Origin: Dolosigranulum pigrum ATCC 51524
GTDB lineage: Bacteria > Bacillota > Bacilli > Lactobacillales > Carnobacteriaceae_A
Assembly (NCBI RefSeq): GCF_000245815.1
Contig: NZ_JH601103.1
Coordinates: forward strand, 650,433-714,432
Reading direction: 5' to 3'
Length of the DNA: 64,000 nucleotides
In this document: positions 43,457-51,595 of the stretch, in pieces
Numbering within the stretch: position 1 is the stretch's first letter
Layout of the letters: every line of letters starts with the position of its first letter
Notes under the pieces: generated by a model
Told to the model about the DNA's origin: nothing
The model's input: only the letters and a program-made list of their open reading frames with translations
The model's database searches: none
Made by a program: the position numbers and the translations under genes

Positions 43457-44338
43457 GTGGTTGAAGAAAAAGGGTTTACACGTTGGATTTTTGTTTTACC
43501 AGCAATGATTATGGTACTTGCGCTATTCTTATATCCAGCATTATCAAGTGTATTTTATAGTTTTACTAATAAACACTTAACTATTCCTGGATATGATATA
43601 GTTGGATTTGATAATTATAAAGCTATTTTATCAGATGCTGGATTTTGGAGAGCATTTTTAAATTCATTAAAATGGACCATTTATTCATTGGTTGGACAAG
43701 TATTGACTGGTTTTTTCTTAGCATTATGTTTGAATAGAATAAAAAAATTTAGAGGGTTATATCGCATCTTATTAATTATACCTTGGGCATTCCCTACTAT
43801 TGTTATTGCATTCTCATGGCAATGGATTTTGAATGGAGTATATGGGTTCCTACCTAATTTAATTGTAGAGTTAGGTATTTTAGAACATACTCCTGCGTTT
43901 TTAACAGATAGCACATGGGCGTTTATTAGCTTAGTTTTTATTAATATTTGGTTCGGAACACCGCTTATGATGGTAAACATTTTATCAGCATTACAAACAG
44001 TGCCTGCGGAGCAATATGAGGCAGCTGAGATGGATGGTGCTTCAAAATGGCAGCAATTTAAACACATTACGTTTCCGCACATCAGAATTGTTATTGGATT
44101 ATTAGTTGTATTAAGAACAGTATGGATTTTCAATAACTTTGATATTATTTATCTAATCACTGGTGGGGGACCTGGTGGATCTACAATGAGTCTTCCGATT
44201 TATGCATATGAGATGGGCTGGGGTACTCAATTAATTGGTCGATCATCAGCAGTAACAGTATTATTGTTTGTTTTCTTATTAGCAGTGAGTTTCTTATACT
44301 TTAAAGTTATCGCAGGATGGGAAAAGGAGAGAGGATAA
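43457..44338 (+). CDS. Sugar ABC transporter permease, MalF type
   Basis: This 293-residue membrane subunit has six hydrophobic segments and the EAA loop EQYEAAEMDGASKWQQFKHITFP near residue 190 (shown here as EAAEMDGASKWQQFK), which docks the ATPase. The start is GTG 43457 behind AGAGGTG. It pairs with the next permease to form the channel of the sialic acid importer. Its stop overlaps the start of the next gene by one base. Confidence 0.9.
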   Translation: MVEEKGFTRWIFVLPAMIMVLALFLYPALSSVFYSFTNKHLTIPGYDIVGFDNYKAILSDAGFWRAFLNSLKWTIYSLVGQVLTGFFLALCLNRIKKFRGLYRILLIIPWAFPTIVIAFSWQWILNGVYGFLPNLIVELGILEHTPAFLTDSTWAFISLVFINIWFGTPLMMVNILSALQTVPAEQYEAAEMDGASKWQQFKHITFPHIRIVIGLLVVLRTVWIFNNFDIIYLITGGGPGGSTMSLPIYAYEMGWGTQLIGRSSAVTVLLFVFLLAVSFLYFKVIAGWEKERG

Positions 44339-45174
44339 TGGATGGAAAACTAAAAGAAAGACTTATGGATTTTGGAGCTTATTTGGTTTTAACGCTTGCT
44401 ACGATTATCTCAGTATTCCCATTGTTATGGATGATTCTATCCTCGTTTAAAGGAAGAGGAGAATTATCGGCTAATCCAACACGTTTTATCCCACAATTTT
44501 TTACTTGGGAATACTATGAGCATGTATTATTTGAACTAAACTTCCTAGAAAATATTAAAAATAGTTTAGTTATCTCATTATCAACAACACTGATTGCAAT
44601 TGTGATTTCTTCAATGGCTGCATATGGAATTGTTCGGTTTTTCCCTAAATTAGGAGCTATTATGTCAAAAGTACTAGTGACTACGTACATTTTTCCTCCT
44701 ATATTATTAGCGATTCCATATTCAGTTGTAATGGCTAGAGTAGGACTGACGAATAGTCAAATTGGATTAATTATTATCTATCTATCATTCAGTATTCCAT
44801 ATGCGGTATGGTTATTGGTTGGTTTTTTCCAAACAGTACCTATTGGAATTGAAGAAGCTGCTAAGATAGATGGTGCAAATAAATATGTAACATTTACAAA
44901 AGTTGTTCTACCAATTGTTGCACCTGGAATTGTTGCAACTGCGATTTATACGTTTATTAATGCATGGAATGAATTCTTGTACGCATTAATTTTAATTAAT
45001 TCAACAGAAAAAATGCCAGTATCAGTTGCTCTTCGTCGATTAAGCGGATCAGAAATTCTTGACTGGGGAGACATTATGGCTGCCTCAGTAATTGTTGTTA
45101 TCCCATCAGTTATTTTCTTCACATTTATCCAACGTAAAATTGCCGGAGGTCTTTCAGAAGGGTCAGTTAAATAA
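44338..45174 (+). CDS. Sugar ABC transporter permease, MalG type
   Basis: This 278-residue membrane subunit has six hydrophobic segments and the EAA loop IEEAAKIDGANKYVTFTKVVLP (core EEAAKIDGANKYVTF). It starts at ATG 44338, overlapping the previous stop as TAATG; an upstream in-frame ATG (44317) lies within the first permease gene. Conserved ending AGGLSEGSVK matches MalG-like proteins. Confidence 0.9.
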   Translation: MDGKLKERLMDFGAYLVLTLATIISVFPLLWMILSSFKGRGELSANPTRFIPQFFTWEYYEHVLFELNFLENIKNSLVISLSTTLIAIVISSMAAYGIVRFFPKLGAIMSKVLVTTYIFPPILLAIPYSVVMARVGLTNSQIGLIIIYLSFSIPYAVWLLVGFFQTVPIGIEEAAKIDGANKYVTFTKVVLPIVAPGIVATAIYTFINAWNEFLYALILINSTEKMPVSVALRRLSGSEILDWGDIMAASVIVVIPSVIFFTFIQRKIAGGLSEGSVK

Positions 45175-45189
45175 GAAGGAGTGTTAAAG

Positions 45190-47430
45190 GTGATAATTAG
45201 AATTCGAAGAAAGTATCTTTATCCAGCGTCGGTGGCTGTTTGCTTTATGTCACCATTTATTCTTGAGAAAGAGTTAGTTAGCGCACAAGAAGTAAGTGAA
45301 ATATCTGAAGTAGAAACTAAAGATAATGCTTCACAATTAGTAACGGAAGAGGTCGAGTCACTATCAACAATAGCATCAGAAGCTAACTTGGATAGTGAGG
45401 CTCTACAAGATATCCAACTAAGAGACGGTTCATCTAATGAGAGCAGTATTCAGCCAAAATATCACTCTGAAAATGTAGATTTAAGTAATGATGGTTACGA
45501 TGTAGAAAAACCAGATGATGTCTTAACAGCAGAAAATCAGACTGTAACTATAGAATATTCAAGTTTGCATAAAGCTAAATTACAAGCAATAGTTGGTTAT
45601 TCTAATGACCAAAATGATCAGACAAATAATTATTTCTCACTTTATGTAAGGGATGATGGAACAGCCGGGTTCGAATTGCGAAGTCCCAAACATGGTGTGA
45701 ATTACTTATACGAACGGCCGGCAGCTGTTGCGGGTAAACGAAATGGAGAGATGGCAACAAACAAGTTAGCATTTGTAGCTGATCGGGAGAATAAGCGGTA
45801 TAAATTATTTGCTAATGGGGTAAAAATTATTGATCAACAAGTAAAGAATTATGTTGGGTTAAATGATTTAGAAAAATTGAATTCGTTCACACTCGGAGGT
45901 GTGAAGAGAAATAAGGCATTAGCGTATGGTTTCACTGGTACTATACAGCAATATAATGCAGTAGGAACAGCTTTGACTGATGAGGAATTGAAAAAACATA
46001 CTCAAGTAAATGACAATAAACATCTAATTTTTAAAGCTAATGATGAGACGAAGGCGAATTACTTCAGAATTCCTACATTATATACATTGAAGAATGGACG
46101 TGTTCTATCTAGTATTGATGCACGACATGGTGGTACACATGATTCTTACAGTAATATAAGTATTGGACTGGCTCATAGTGATGATAATGGGCAAACATGG
46201 AGTCAACCAAGATTACCTTTGAAATTTAGTGACTATGAAAATCAAGCAATTAATTGGCCACGGGATGCTAAAGGGAAAGAATTTAGGATTAAAGGAAGTG
46301 CATCATTTATTGATTCGGCATTAGTACAAGATAAGAGTAGCGGACGTGTGCATATGCTAGTTGACTTTATGCCAGCCGGTATCGGGAATATGAATGCTGA
46401 TAAAAATGATTCGGGCTATAAAAAAATAAATGGGAATAAATATATTAAACTAAAAGCAGATAATGAAGAAGGATACAATTATACTATTAGAGAAAATGGT
46501 TTAATTTATGATGATCGTACAGATAAACCAACAGAGTTTTCAGTAGATGGACAATATAATTTGAAAAAGAACAATGAACCTATTATGCAAGAACAATATT
46601 CTGTAAGGGTACATTCAGATAAATTGGAAGAATATAAGAATGGCAATAAAGTTCAAAGTAATATTTTCTACAAGGATGCTCCATTTAAAATCACTCCAAC
46701 AAATTATATAGGTGTTATTTCAAGTGATGACAATGGTGAAACATGGAGTGATCCAAAGCTATTACCACCATTACTAGGTTTAAAACACAATGCGCCATAT
46801 CTAGGACCAGGTCAAGGACTTCAGTTATCAACTAATGGCCGACTAATATTTACTGCATATACACAAGGCAAAATGACATATATCTATAGTGATGATAATG
46901 GGAAGACATGGGGAATAAAAGAAGCCTCTTTACCATTTTCAAATGCAACTGCTGAAGCTCAGATGGTTGAGTTAAAACCTGGCATAATTAGAACCTATAT
47001 GAGAACATCAACAGGGAAAATAGGATATATGACTAGTAGAGATGGTGGAGATACTTGGAGTAAAGTGAATTATTTGGACCATATTCATAACACGAAATAT
47101 GGGACCCAAGTAACAGTTGTAAAACTCTCTAAACTAGTGGATGGTAAGCCCGCATTAGTCATGGCAACTCCAAATAGTACAAAAGGTCGTCGTAACGGCC
47201 AATTATGGTTAGGATTAATTGATGAAGAGACGCTAAGTGTTGATTGGAAATATTCTTTGAATATTGATGGTGAAAAATTTGGTTTTTCATACTCTGGGCT
47301 AACAGAATTAGCTAATGGGGATATTGGATTATATTATGAAAAATATGATTCATGGTCACGTAATGAACTTCATTTACAAGATGTGTTAACATTTGAAAAA
47401 TTTACAATTAAACAAATAAAAGAAGGGTAG
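45190..47430 (+). CDS. Secreted sialidase (GH33) with CBM40-like lectin domain
   Basis: This 746-residue exo-enzyme frees terminal sialic acids from glycans. It has a signal peptide (about 1-32, ending near ELVSAQ), a Glu-rich linker, a lectin-like CBM40 domain (about 90-255) and a GH33 catalytic domain. The arginine motif FRIPTL is near residue 292. Four Asp boxes, SDDNGQTWS (about 328), SDDNGETWS (about 510), SDDNGKTWG (about 566) and SRDGGDTWS (about 615), mark the propeller. An inserted domain lies between the first two boxes. There is no LPXTG or membrane anchor, as in pneumococcal NanB. The start is GTG 45190 behind AAGGAG (45176-45181). The adjacent NanOx-like gene suggests an intramolecular trans-sialidase making 2,7-anhydro-Neu5Ac, which is an inference. 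Confidence 0.92.
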   Translation: MIIRIRRKYLYPASVAVCFMSPFILEKELVSAQEVSEISEVETKDNASQLVTEEVESLSTIASEANLDSEALQDIQLRDGSSNESSIQPKYHSENVDLSNDGYDVEKPDDVLTAENQTVTIEYSSLHKAKLQAIVGYSNDQNDQTNNYFSLYVRDDGTAGFELRSPKHGVNYLYERPAAVAGKRNGEMATNKLAFVADRENKRYKLFANGVKIIDQQVKNYVGLNDLEKLNSFTLGGVKRNKALAYGFTGTIQQYNAVGTALTDEELKKHTQVNDNKHLIFKANDETKANYFRIPTLYTLKNGRVLSSIDARHGGTHDSYSNISIGLAHSDDNGQTWSQPRLPLKFSDYENQAINWPRDAKGKEFRIKGSASFIDSALVQDKSSGRVHMLVDFMPAGIGNMNADKNDSGYKKINGNKYIKLKADNEEGYNYTIRENGLIYDDRTDKPTEFSVDGQYNLKKNNEPIMQEQYSVRVHSDKLEEYKNGNKVQSNIFYKDAPFKITPTNYIGVISSDDNGETWSDPKLLPPLLGLKHNAPYLGPGQGLQLSTNGRLIFTAYTQGKMTYIYSDDNGKTWGIKEASLPFSNATAEAQMVELKPGIIRTYMRTSTGKIGYMTSRDGGDTWSKVNYLDHIHNTKYGTQVTVVKLSKLVDGKPALVMATPNSTKGRRNGQLWLGLIDEETLSVDWKYSLNIDGEKFGFSYSGLTELANGDIGLYYEKYDSWSRNELHLQDVLTFEKFTIKQIKEG

Positions 47431-47439
47431 GAACAGGAA

Positions 47440-48546
47440 ATGATTAATTATGGAGTAGTAGGAACAGGATATTTTGGAGCAGAATTAGCTCGGTATTTAG
47501 TAGCTGAAAACGATGATGCGAATGTGTCGGTAGTTTTTGATCCAGACAATGCAGGTGAAGTTGCTGAGGAATTGAATTGTGATGTAGCAGATTCAATGGA
47601 AGAATTGGTACAACGCGAAGATGTAGATTGTGTTATTGTAGCAAGTCCGAACTACCTACACCGTGATCCAGTAATTGCTGCAGCAGAAAATGGGAAGCAT
47701 GTTTTCTGTGAAAAACCTATTGCTTTAAGTTATAAAGATTGTGCCGATATGGTGGAAGCATGTAAAAAAAATGGTGTAATCTTTATGGCAGGACACATTA
47801 TGAACTTCTTTAATGGTGTTCGTAAAGCTAAACAAATGGTAAATGATGGTGTGATTGGAAAGGTACTATTTTGTCATTCAGCACGTAATGGTTGGGAAGA
47901 AGAACAAGATAGTGTATCTTGGAAAAAAATTAGAGAAAAATCAGGGGGACATTTATATCACCACATTCATGAACTAGACTGTGTTCAGTTTATCATGGGA
48001 GGATTACCTGAACAAGCTACAATGGTTGCAGGAAATGTAGCTCATGAGGGTGAGAACTTTGGTGATGAGGATGACATGATTTTTGTAACATTGGAATATG
48101 ATGATGATCGTTATGCACTTTTGGAGTGGGGATCAGCATTTAGATGGCCGGAACACTACTTGATGATTCAAGGAACAGAAGGTGCTATCAAGTTAGACAT
48201 GCAAAATACAAGAGGGACTTTGCGTAAAGATGGAAAAGAAGAATATTTCTTAATTCATGACACTCAAGAAATTGATGATGACCGTACACGAATTTATCAA
48301 GGGACTGAAATGGACGGTGCTATTGCTTATGGAAAACCAGGTCGTCGCACGCCATTATGGTTGGGATCGGTGATTAAACACGAAATGAATTATCTACACA
48401 AAATTATTAAAGGTGGCGAAGTTGATCAAGAATTTGAAAAATTATTGACAGGTGTTGCTGCCAAAGAAGCAATTGCTACTGCTGATGCTTGTACACTATC
48501 AAGAGAAGAAGATCGCAAAGTGAAACTGTCAGAAATTACAAAATAA
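47440..48546 (+). CDS. Gfo/Idh/MocA oxidoreductase, NanOx-like
   Basis: This 368-residue NAD-dependent protein has a Rossmann domain (YGVVGTGYFGAELARYL), the catalytic-type EKPIALSYKD motif (about 95) and a C-terminal alpha/beta domain with GGHLYHHIHELDCVQF (about 170). It sits directly between the sialidase and YhcH genes. In Ruminococcus gnavus and E. coli a protein of this family (NanOx/YjhC) converts 2,7-anhydro-Neu5Ac to Neu5Ac. Assignment to that activity rests on family and context rather than on a unique motif. Confidence 0.85.
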   Translation: MINYGVVGTGYFGAELARYLVAENDDANVSVVFDPDNAGEVAEELNCDVADSMEELVQREDVDCVIVASPNYLHRDPVIAAAENGKHVFCEKPIALSYKDCADMVEACKKNGVIFMAGHIMNFFNGVRKAKQMVNDGVIGKVLFCHSARNGWEEEQDSVSWKKIREKSGGHLYHHIHELDCVQFIMGGLPEQATMVAGNVAHEGENFGDEDDMIFVTLEYDDDRYALLEWGSAFRWPEHYLMIQGTEGAIKLDMQNTRGTLRKDGKEEYFLIHDTQEIDDDRTRIYQGTEMDGAIAYGKPGRRTPLWLGSVIKHEMNYLHKIIKGGEVDQEFEKLLTGVAAKEAIATADACTLSREEDRKVKLSEITK

Positions 48547-48564
48547 GTTAGAATACTATTTTTT

Positions 48565-48594
48565 GATGGCGGTAGATAATAATCTATCGCCATC
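48565..48594 (+). other. Hairpin between the NanOx-like and YhcH genes
   Basis: A 13-bp stem with one G-U pair (48565-48577 against 48582-48594, loop AATA) is followed by only TTT. It may be a partial terminator or processing site within the operon. Confidence 0.6.
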
Positions 48595-48619
48595 TTTAAC
48601 TTCTGGAAGGAGAATAAAA

Positions 48620-49075
48620 ATGGAACTGTTAAATATTAATCATATTGATGAATTAAGTTATCCTGTGATCCAACCTATTATTAAACGAATCAGAGAAAAA
48701 GGACTAGAAAATTTATGTCAGTTAAATAGTGATGTATTTGAAGATAAAAAATTAAATATAGTAGAATTTGAAACGGTCCCTGCAACAGAAAAAGAATGGG
48801 AAAGTCATAAAAAGTTTATTGATGTATTTATTCCAATTGAAGGTTCTGAAATTGTTTACCATAATTTTATGTCGAATTTAGTTGAAGGTGAGTATGATGC
48901 AGAGAAGGATTTAATTGTCAGTGAAGGACCACATGCCTCTAAAATAACTATTCACCCCGGTGATATTTTAATTCTTTATCCAGAAGATGCACATAAACCA
49001 GGTATTCAAGTGGATGTACCCCAAAAAATGGTGAAAGCAGTTGTTAAGGTACCAGTTGATTCAGAAGAAATATAA
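48620..49075 (+). CDS. YhcH/YjgK/YiaL family protein, first copy
   Basis: This 151-residue cupin-like protein has the family features EWESHKKFIDVFIPIEGSE, YHNFMSNL and ILYPEDAHKPGIQ, with conserved His and Glu probably binding metal. Related proteins in nan operons (NanQ) act as sialic acid anomerases. The start is ATG 48620 behind GGAAGGAG (from 48605); the open frame upstream runs through the intercistronic hairpin. A second, diverged copy is at 53146-53586. Confidence 0.88.
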   Translation: MELLNINHIDELSYPVIQPIIKRIREKGLENLCQLNSDVFEDKKLNIVEFETVPATEKEWESHKKFIDVFIPIEGSEIVYHNFMSNLVEGEYDAEKDLIVSEGPHASKITIHPGDILILYPEDAHKPGIQVDVPQKMVKAVVKVPVDSEEI

Positions 49076-49102
49076 ATATATAAGAGAAAGGATTTATTGA
49101 CT

Positions 49103-50374
49103 ATGGAATTTAAACGTGTGTACAAATATTTAATTGGACTGAGTGCAGGAGCATTGTTGGTCGCATGTTCGCCAGATAATGGAGCGGTCGATGAAGCAGA
49201 AGCACCAACCGAAGAAGTGATGGATGAAACAGCTGCTGAGGAAACAACGCCAAAAGATGAAAAAACGGATGAACAAGCAACTGACGAAACAGCAACCGAT
49301 GAAACAAAAGAGACAGCTGATATGGCAGAGGCGAGTCACCAAATTGATTGGGAAAAAATCGGAGAATTACCCGCGCCAGATGGTTATGATGAAAATATTG
49401 GTGTAGCAGGTATTATTGGCGGAGTGATTGACGGCAAGATTGTTACGGGCGGAGGTGCTAACTTCCCAGATGGCCCACCAACTGAAGGTGGCGAAAAAGT
49501 GATCCACAAAGATCTGTATCTCTTTGACGTGGAAAATGGCGATATTAATGTCTTAGATCAAATCAGTTATGAGCATGGGTTAGGATATGGGGCTAGTGTT
49601 GTTCATGAAGATACCTTATACTATGTCGGTGGTGGCGAAACCCCAGAAACTTCCGCTGATATTTTAGCGATTACGACTGAGAATGACAAATTGCAGGTTG
49701 AAAAAATTGGTGAGTTAGAGGTACCATTCGAGAATGGTATCGCTGAATACCATGATGGAAAAATTTATTATGGTGTGGGTAAATTAGATGGAGAGGCATC
49801 ATCTGACTTTTATGCATTCGATGTTGAGTCAGGTGAGAATACACCATTAGCTGAGTTCCCAGGTGAAGCTCGTTCACAGAGTGTCTCTGAAATCTTCAGT
49901 AATGAAATAGTTGTCTTCGGTGGTGGGTCATCAGTGACATACCAAGATGGTTACCGCTACAATATTGAAGAAGATGCATGGGAAGAACTTGCTAATGTCG
50001 CGATTGATGGCCAGGAAATCTCAGTACTAGGAGCTGATTCCACCAAAATTAGTGACACTGAGATGTTAGTGGTCGGTGGATTTGATGAAGAAGTATGGAA
50101 CCGAGTGAACGCAGACCTCGCTGATCTTGAAGGGGAAGAAAAAGATGCTTATATGAAAGAGTATTACTCACATCCAGTTGAGTATTACAATTGGAATAAA
50201 CAAATGCTCGTCTACAATATTGAAACAGATGAGTGGACCACATTAGGTGAGATTTCATTCGATGCTCCAGCTGGTGCAGCGTTACTCAAGGATGGCGAGA
50301 ACGTGTACTCCATTATGGGTGAAATTAAGCCAACTGTCCGCACACCGAATATTTATCAAGGTATTCTACAATAA
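49103..50374 (+). CDS. nanM: Lipoprotein with kelch propeller, NanM-like N-acetylneuraminate epimerase
   Basis: This 423-residue protein has a signal peptide and a lipobox near residue 22 (ALLVAC), a long Glu/Thr/Asp-rich linker (about 28-85) and a kelch-type propeller with GGGANFPDG, YYVGGGETP, VFGGGSS and LVVGGFDEE blades. It matches NanM/cyclically permuted mutarotase proteins, which speed alpha-to-beta anomer conversion of Neu5Ac. In Gram-negatives NanM is periplasmic; here lipid anchoring would place it beside the importer. The start is ATG 49103, ten bases after AGAAAGGA; a TTG lies two codons upstream. Confidence 0.85.
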   Translation: MEFKRVYKYLIGLSAGALLVACSPDNGAVDEAEAPTEEVMDETAAEETTPKDEKTDEQATDETATDETKETADMAEASHQIDWEKIGELPAPDGYDENIGVAGIIGGVIDGKIVTGGGANFPDGPPTEGGEKVIHKDLYLFDVENGDINVLDQISYEHGLGYGASVVHEDTLYYVGGGETPETSADILAITTENDKLQVEKIGELEVPFENGIAEYHDGKIYYGVGKLDGEASSDFYAFDVESGENTPLAEFPGEARSQSVSEIFSNEIVVFGGGSSVTYQDGYRYNIEEDAWEELANVAIDGQEISVLGADSTKISDTEMLVVGGFDEEVWNRVNADLADLEGEEKDAYMKEYYSHPVEYYNWNKQMLVYNIETDEWTTLGEISFDAPAGAALLKDGENVYSIMGEIKPTVRTPNIYQGILQ

Positions 50375-50544
50375 GTGTGAAAACTTTCAGACAAAATATC
50401 TAGTTTGTGAATGATTATCGTAATTAGCGAAAGTGGATTCATAAAGAATTCATCTCAAAAGGCTATCACAAAGGGATATTACTAAAACTATAAATAAAAA
50501 TTATATGAAGGTTATGAAAGTATTTGCAGAAGAAGGCGAAATTC

Positions 50545-50593
50545 TTGAAAGAAAATTTGGAATGGGTTACAATGTATATGTAAATGATTACAA
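50545..50593 (+). promoter_or_regulatory. Promoter and operator of the nanA operon
   Basis: TTGAAA (50545-50550) and TACAAT (50568-50573) have a 17-bp spacer. TTACAA recurs at 50567-50572 and 50588-50593, 21 bp apart, as before the ABC operon. The homology to that promoter covers about 78 bp (50517-50594). Confidence 0.75.
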
Positions 50594-50620
50594 CTTGTAA
50601 AAATATTAGGAGGAGATAAT

Positions 50621-51511
50621 ATGTTAAGAGAAGATTTGAAAGGGTTATATTCAGCATTATTAGTACCATACAATGAAGATGGTAGCGTAAACGAAGAAGG
50701 CTTACGCAAAATTATTCGTCACGTCATCGATAAGATGGAACTTGACGGATTGTACGTCGGCGGATCAACAGGGGAGAACTTCTTACTAGACAAAGAAACA
50801 AAGAAACAAATCTTTGATATCGCAAAAGATGAAACAGGCGATGCAGTGAAGTTAATCGCACAAGTGGGAAGCCCAAATGTCTATGAAGCAATTGAATTAG
50901 GCCAGTATGCAACAGAATTAGGTTACGATGCAATTTCTGCGGTAACACCATTCTACTACAAGTTCTCATTCAAAGAAGTAAAACAATACTACAAAGACAT
51001 TACAGATGCTGTAGACAACGATTTAATTGTTTACTCTATTCCGGTTCTAACAGGTGTTGAGATTGGATTGGATGACTTCGGTGAGTTGTTCGAATTAGAC
51101 AGAGTGGTTGGAGTTAAATTTACTGCAGCAGACTTCTTCTTACTTGAGCGACTACGTAAGAAATTCCCAGAGCACTTAATTTTCTCTGGTTTCGACGAAA
51201 TGTTACTACCAGCTGTTGTGAACAAAGTGGACGGAGCAATCGGTTCAACTTATAATGCGAATGGTCCACGTTCTAAACAAATCTTCGAATTAGCAAAAGA
51301 AGGTAAAATAGAAGAAGCACTTGAAATCCAAAATGTGACAAATGACTTCATCTCAGCGGTACTTGAAAATGGCTTGTACCCGACATTGAAGTACATCTTA
51401 CAACAAGAAACAGGATCAGAAGAGCGCTTCTATGCACGTAAACCAATGGCTCAAAGTACAGATGCTCAACTGGAACGTGCTCAAGAAATTTACGAAAAAT
51501 ACATTAAATAA
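50621..51511 (+). CDS. nanA: N-acetylneuraminate lyase
   Basis: This 296-residue cytosolic aldolase splits Neu5Ac into ManNAc and pyruvate. It has the DapA/NanA fold with the GGSTGENF motif (about 48), catalytic Tyr138 (VYSIPVLTG) and Schiff-base Lys166 (GVKFTAADFF), all in the usual places. AGGAGGAG precedes ATG 50621. It opens the second nan transcript with its own promoter; products feed NanK and NanE downstream. Confidence 0.96.
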   Translation: MLREDLKGLYSALLVPYNEDGSVNEEGLRKIIRHVIDKMELDGLYVGGSTGENFLLDKETKKQIFDIAKDETGDAVKLIAQVGSPNVYEAIELGQYATELGYDAISAVTPFYYKFSFKEVKQYYKDITDAVDNDLIVYSIPVLTGVEIGLDDFGELFELDRVVGVKFTAADFFLLERLRKKFPEHLIFSGFDEMLLPAVVNKVDGAIGSTYNANGPRSKQIFELAKEGKIEEALEIQNVTNDFISAVLENGLYPTLKYILQQETGSEERFYARKPMAQSTDAQLERAQEIYEKYIK

Positions 51512-51520
51512 AATATCATA

Positions 51521-51574
51521 ACTACCTGAATGAAGGGAGAATAGCTCAGTCTAGAGCTATTCTCCTTAGGTAGT
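51521..51574 (+). other. Extended intercistronic hairpin between nanA and the symporter gene
   Basis: A 12-bp perfect stem (51536-51547 against 51554-51565) is enclosed by ACTACCT (51521-51527) and AGGTAGT (51568-51574). No T run follows, so a processing or stability role is more likely than termination. Confidence 0.65.
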
Positions 51575-51595
51575 AAAAAGAAAAGGAGAGAAAAT

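Noticed and set aside
50466..50669. Minus-strand open frame over the nanA promoter
   Set aside because: It covers a conserved promoter module, is composed of low-complexity AT-rich codons and has no SD.
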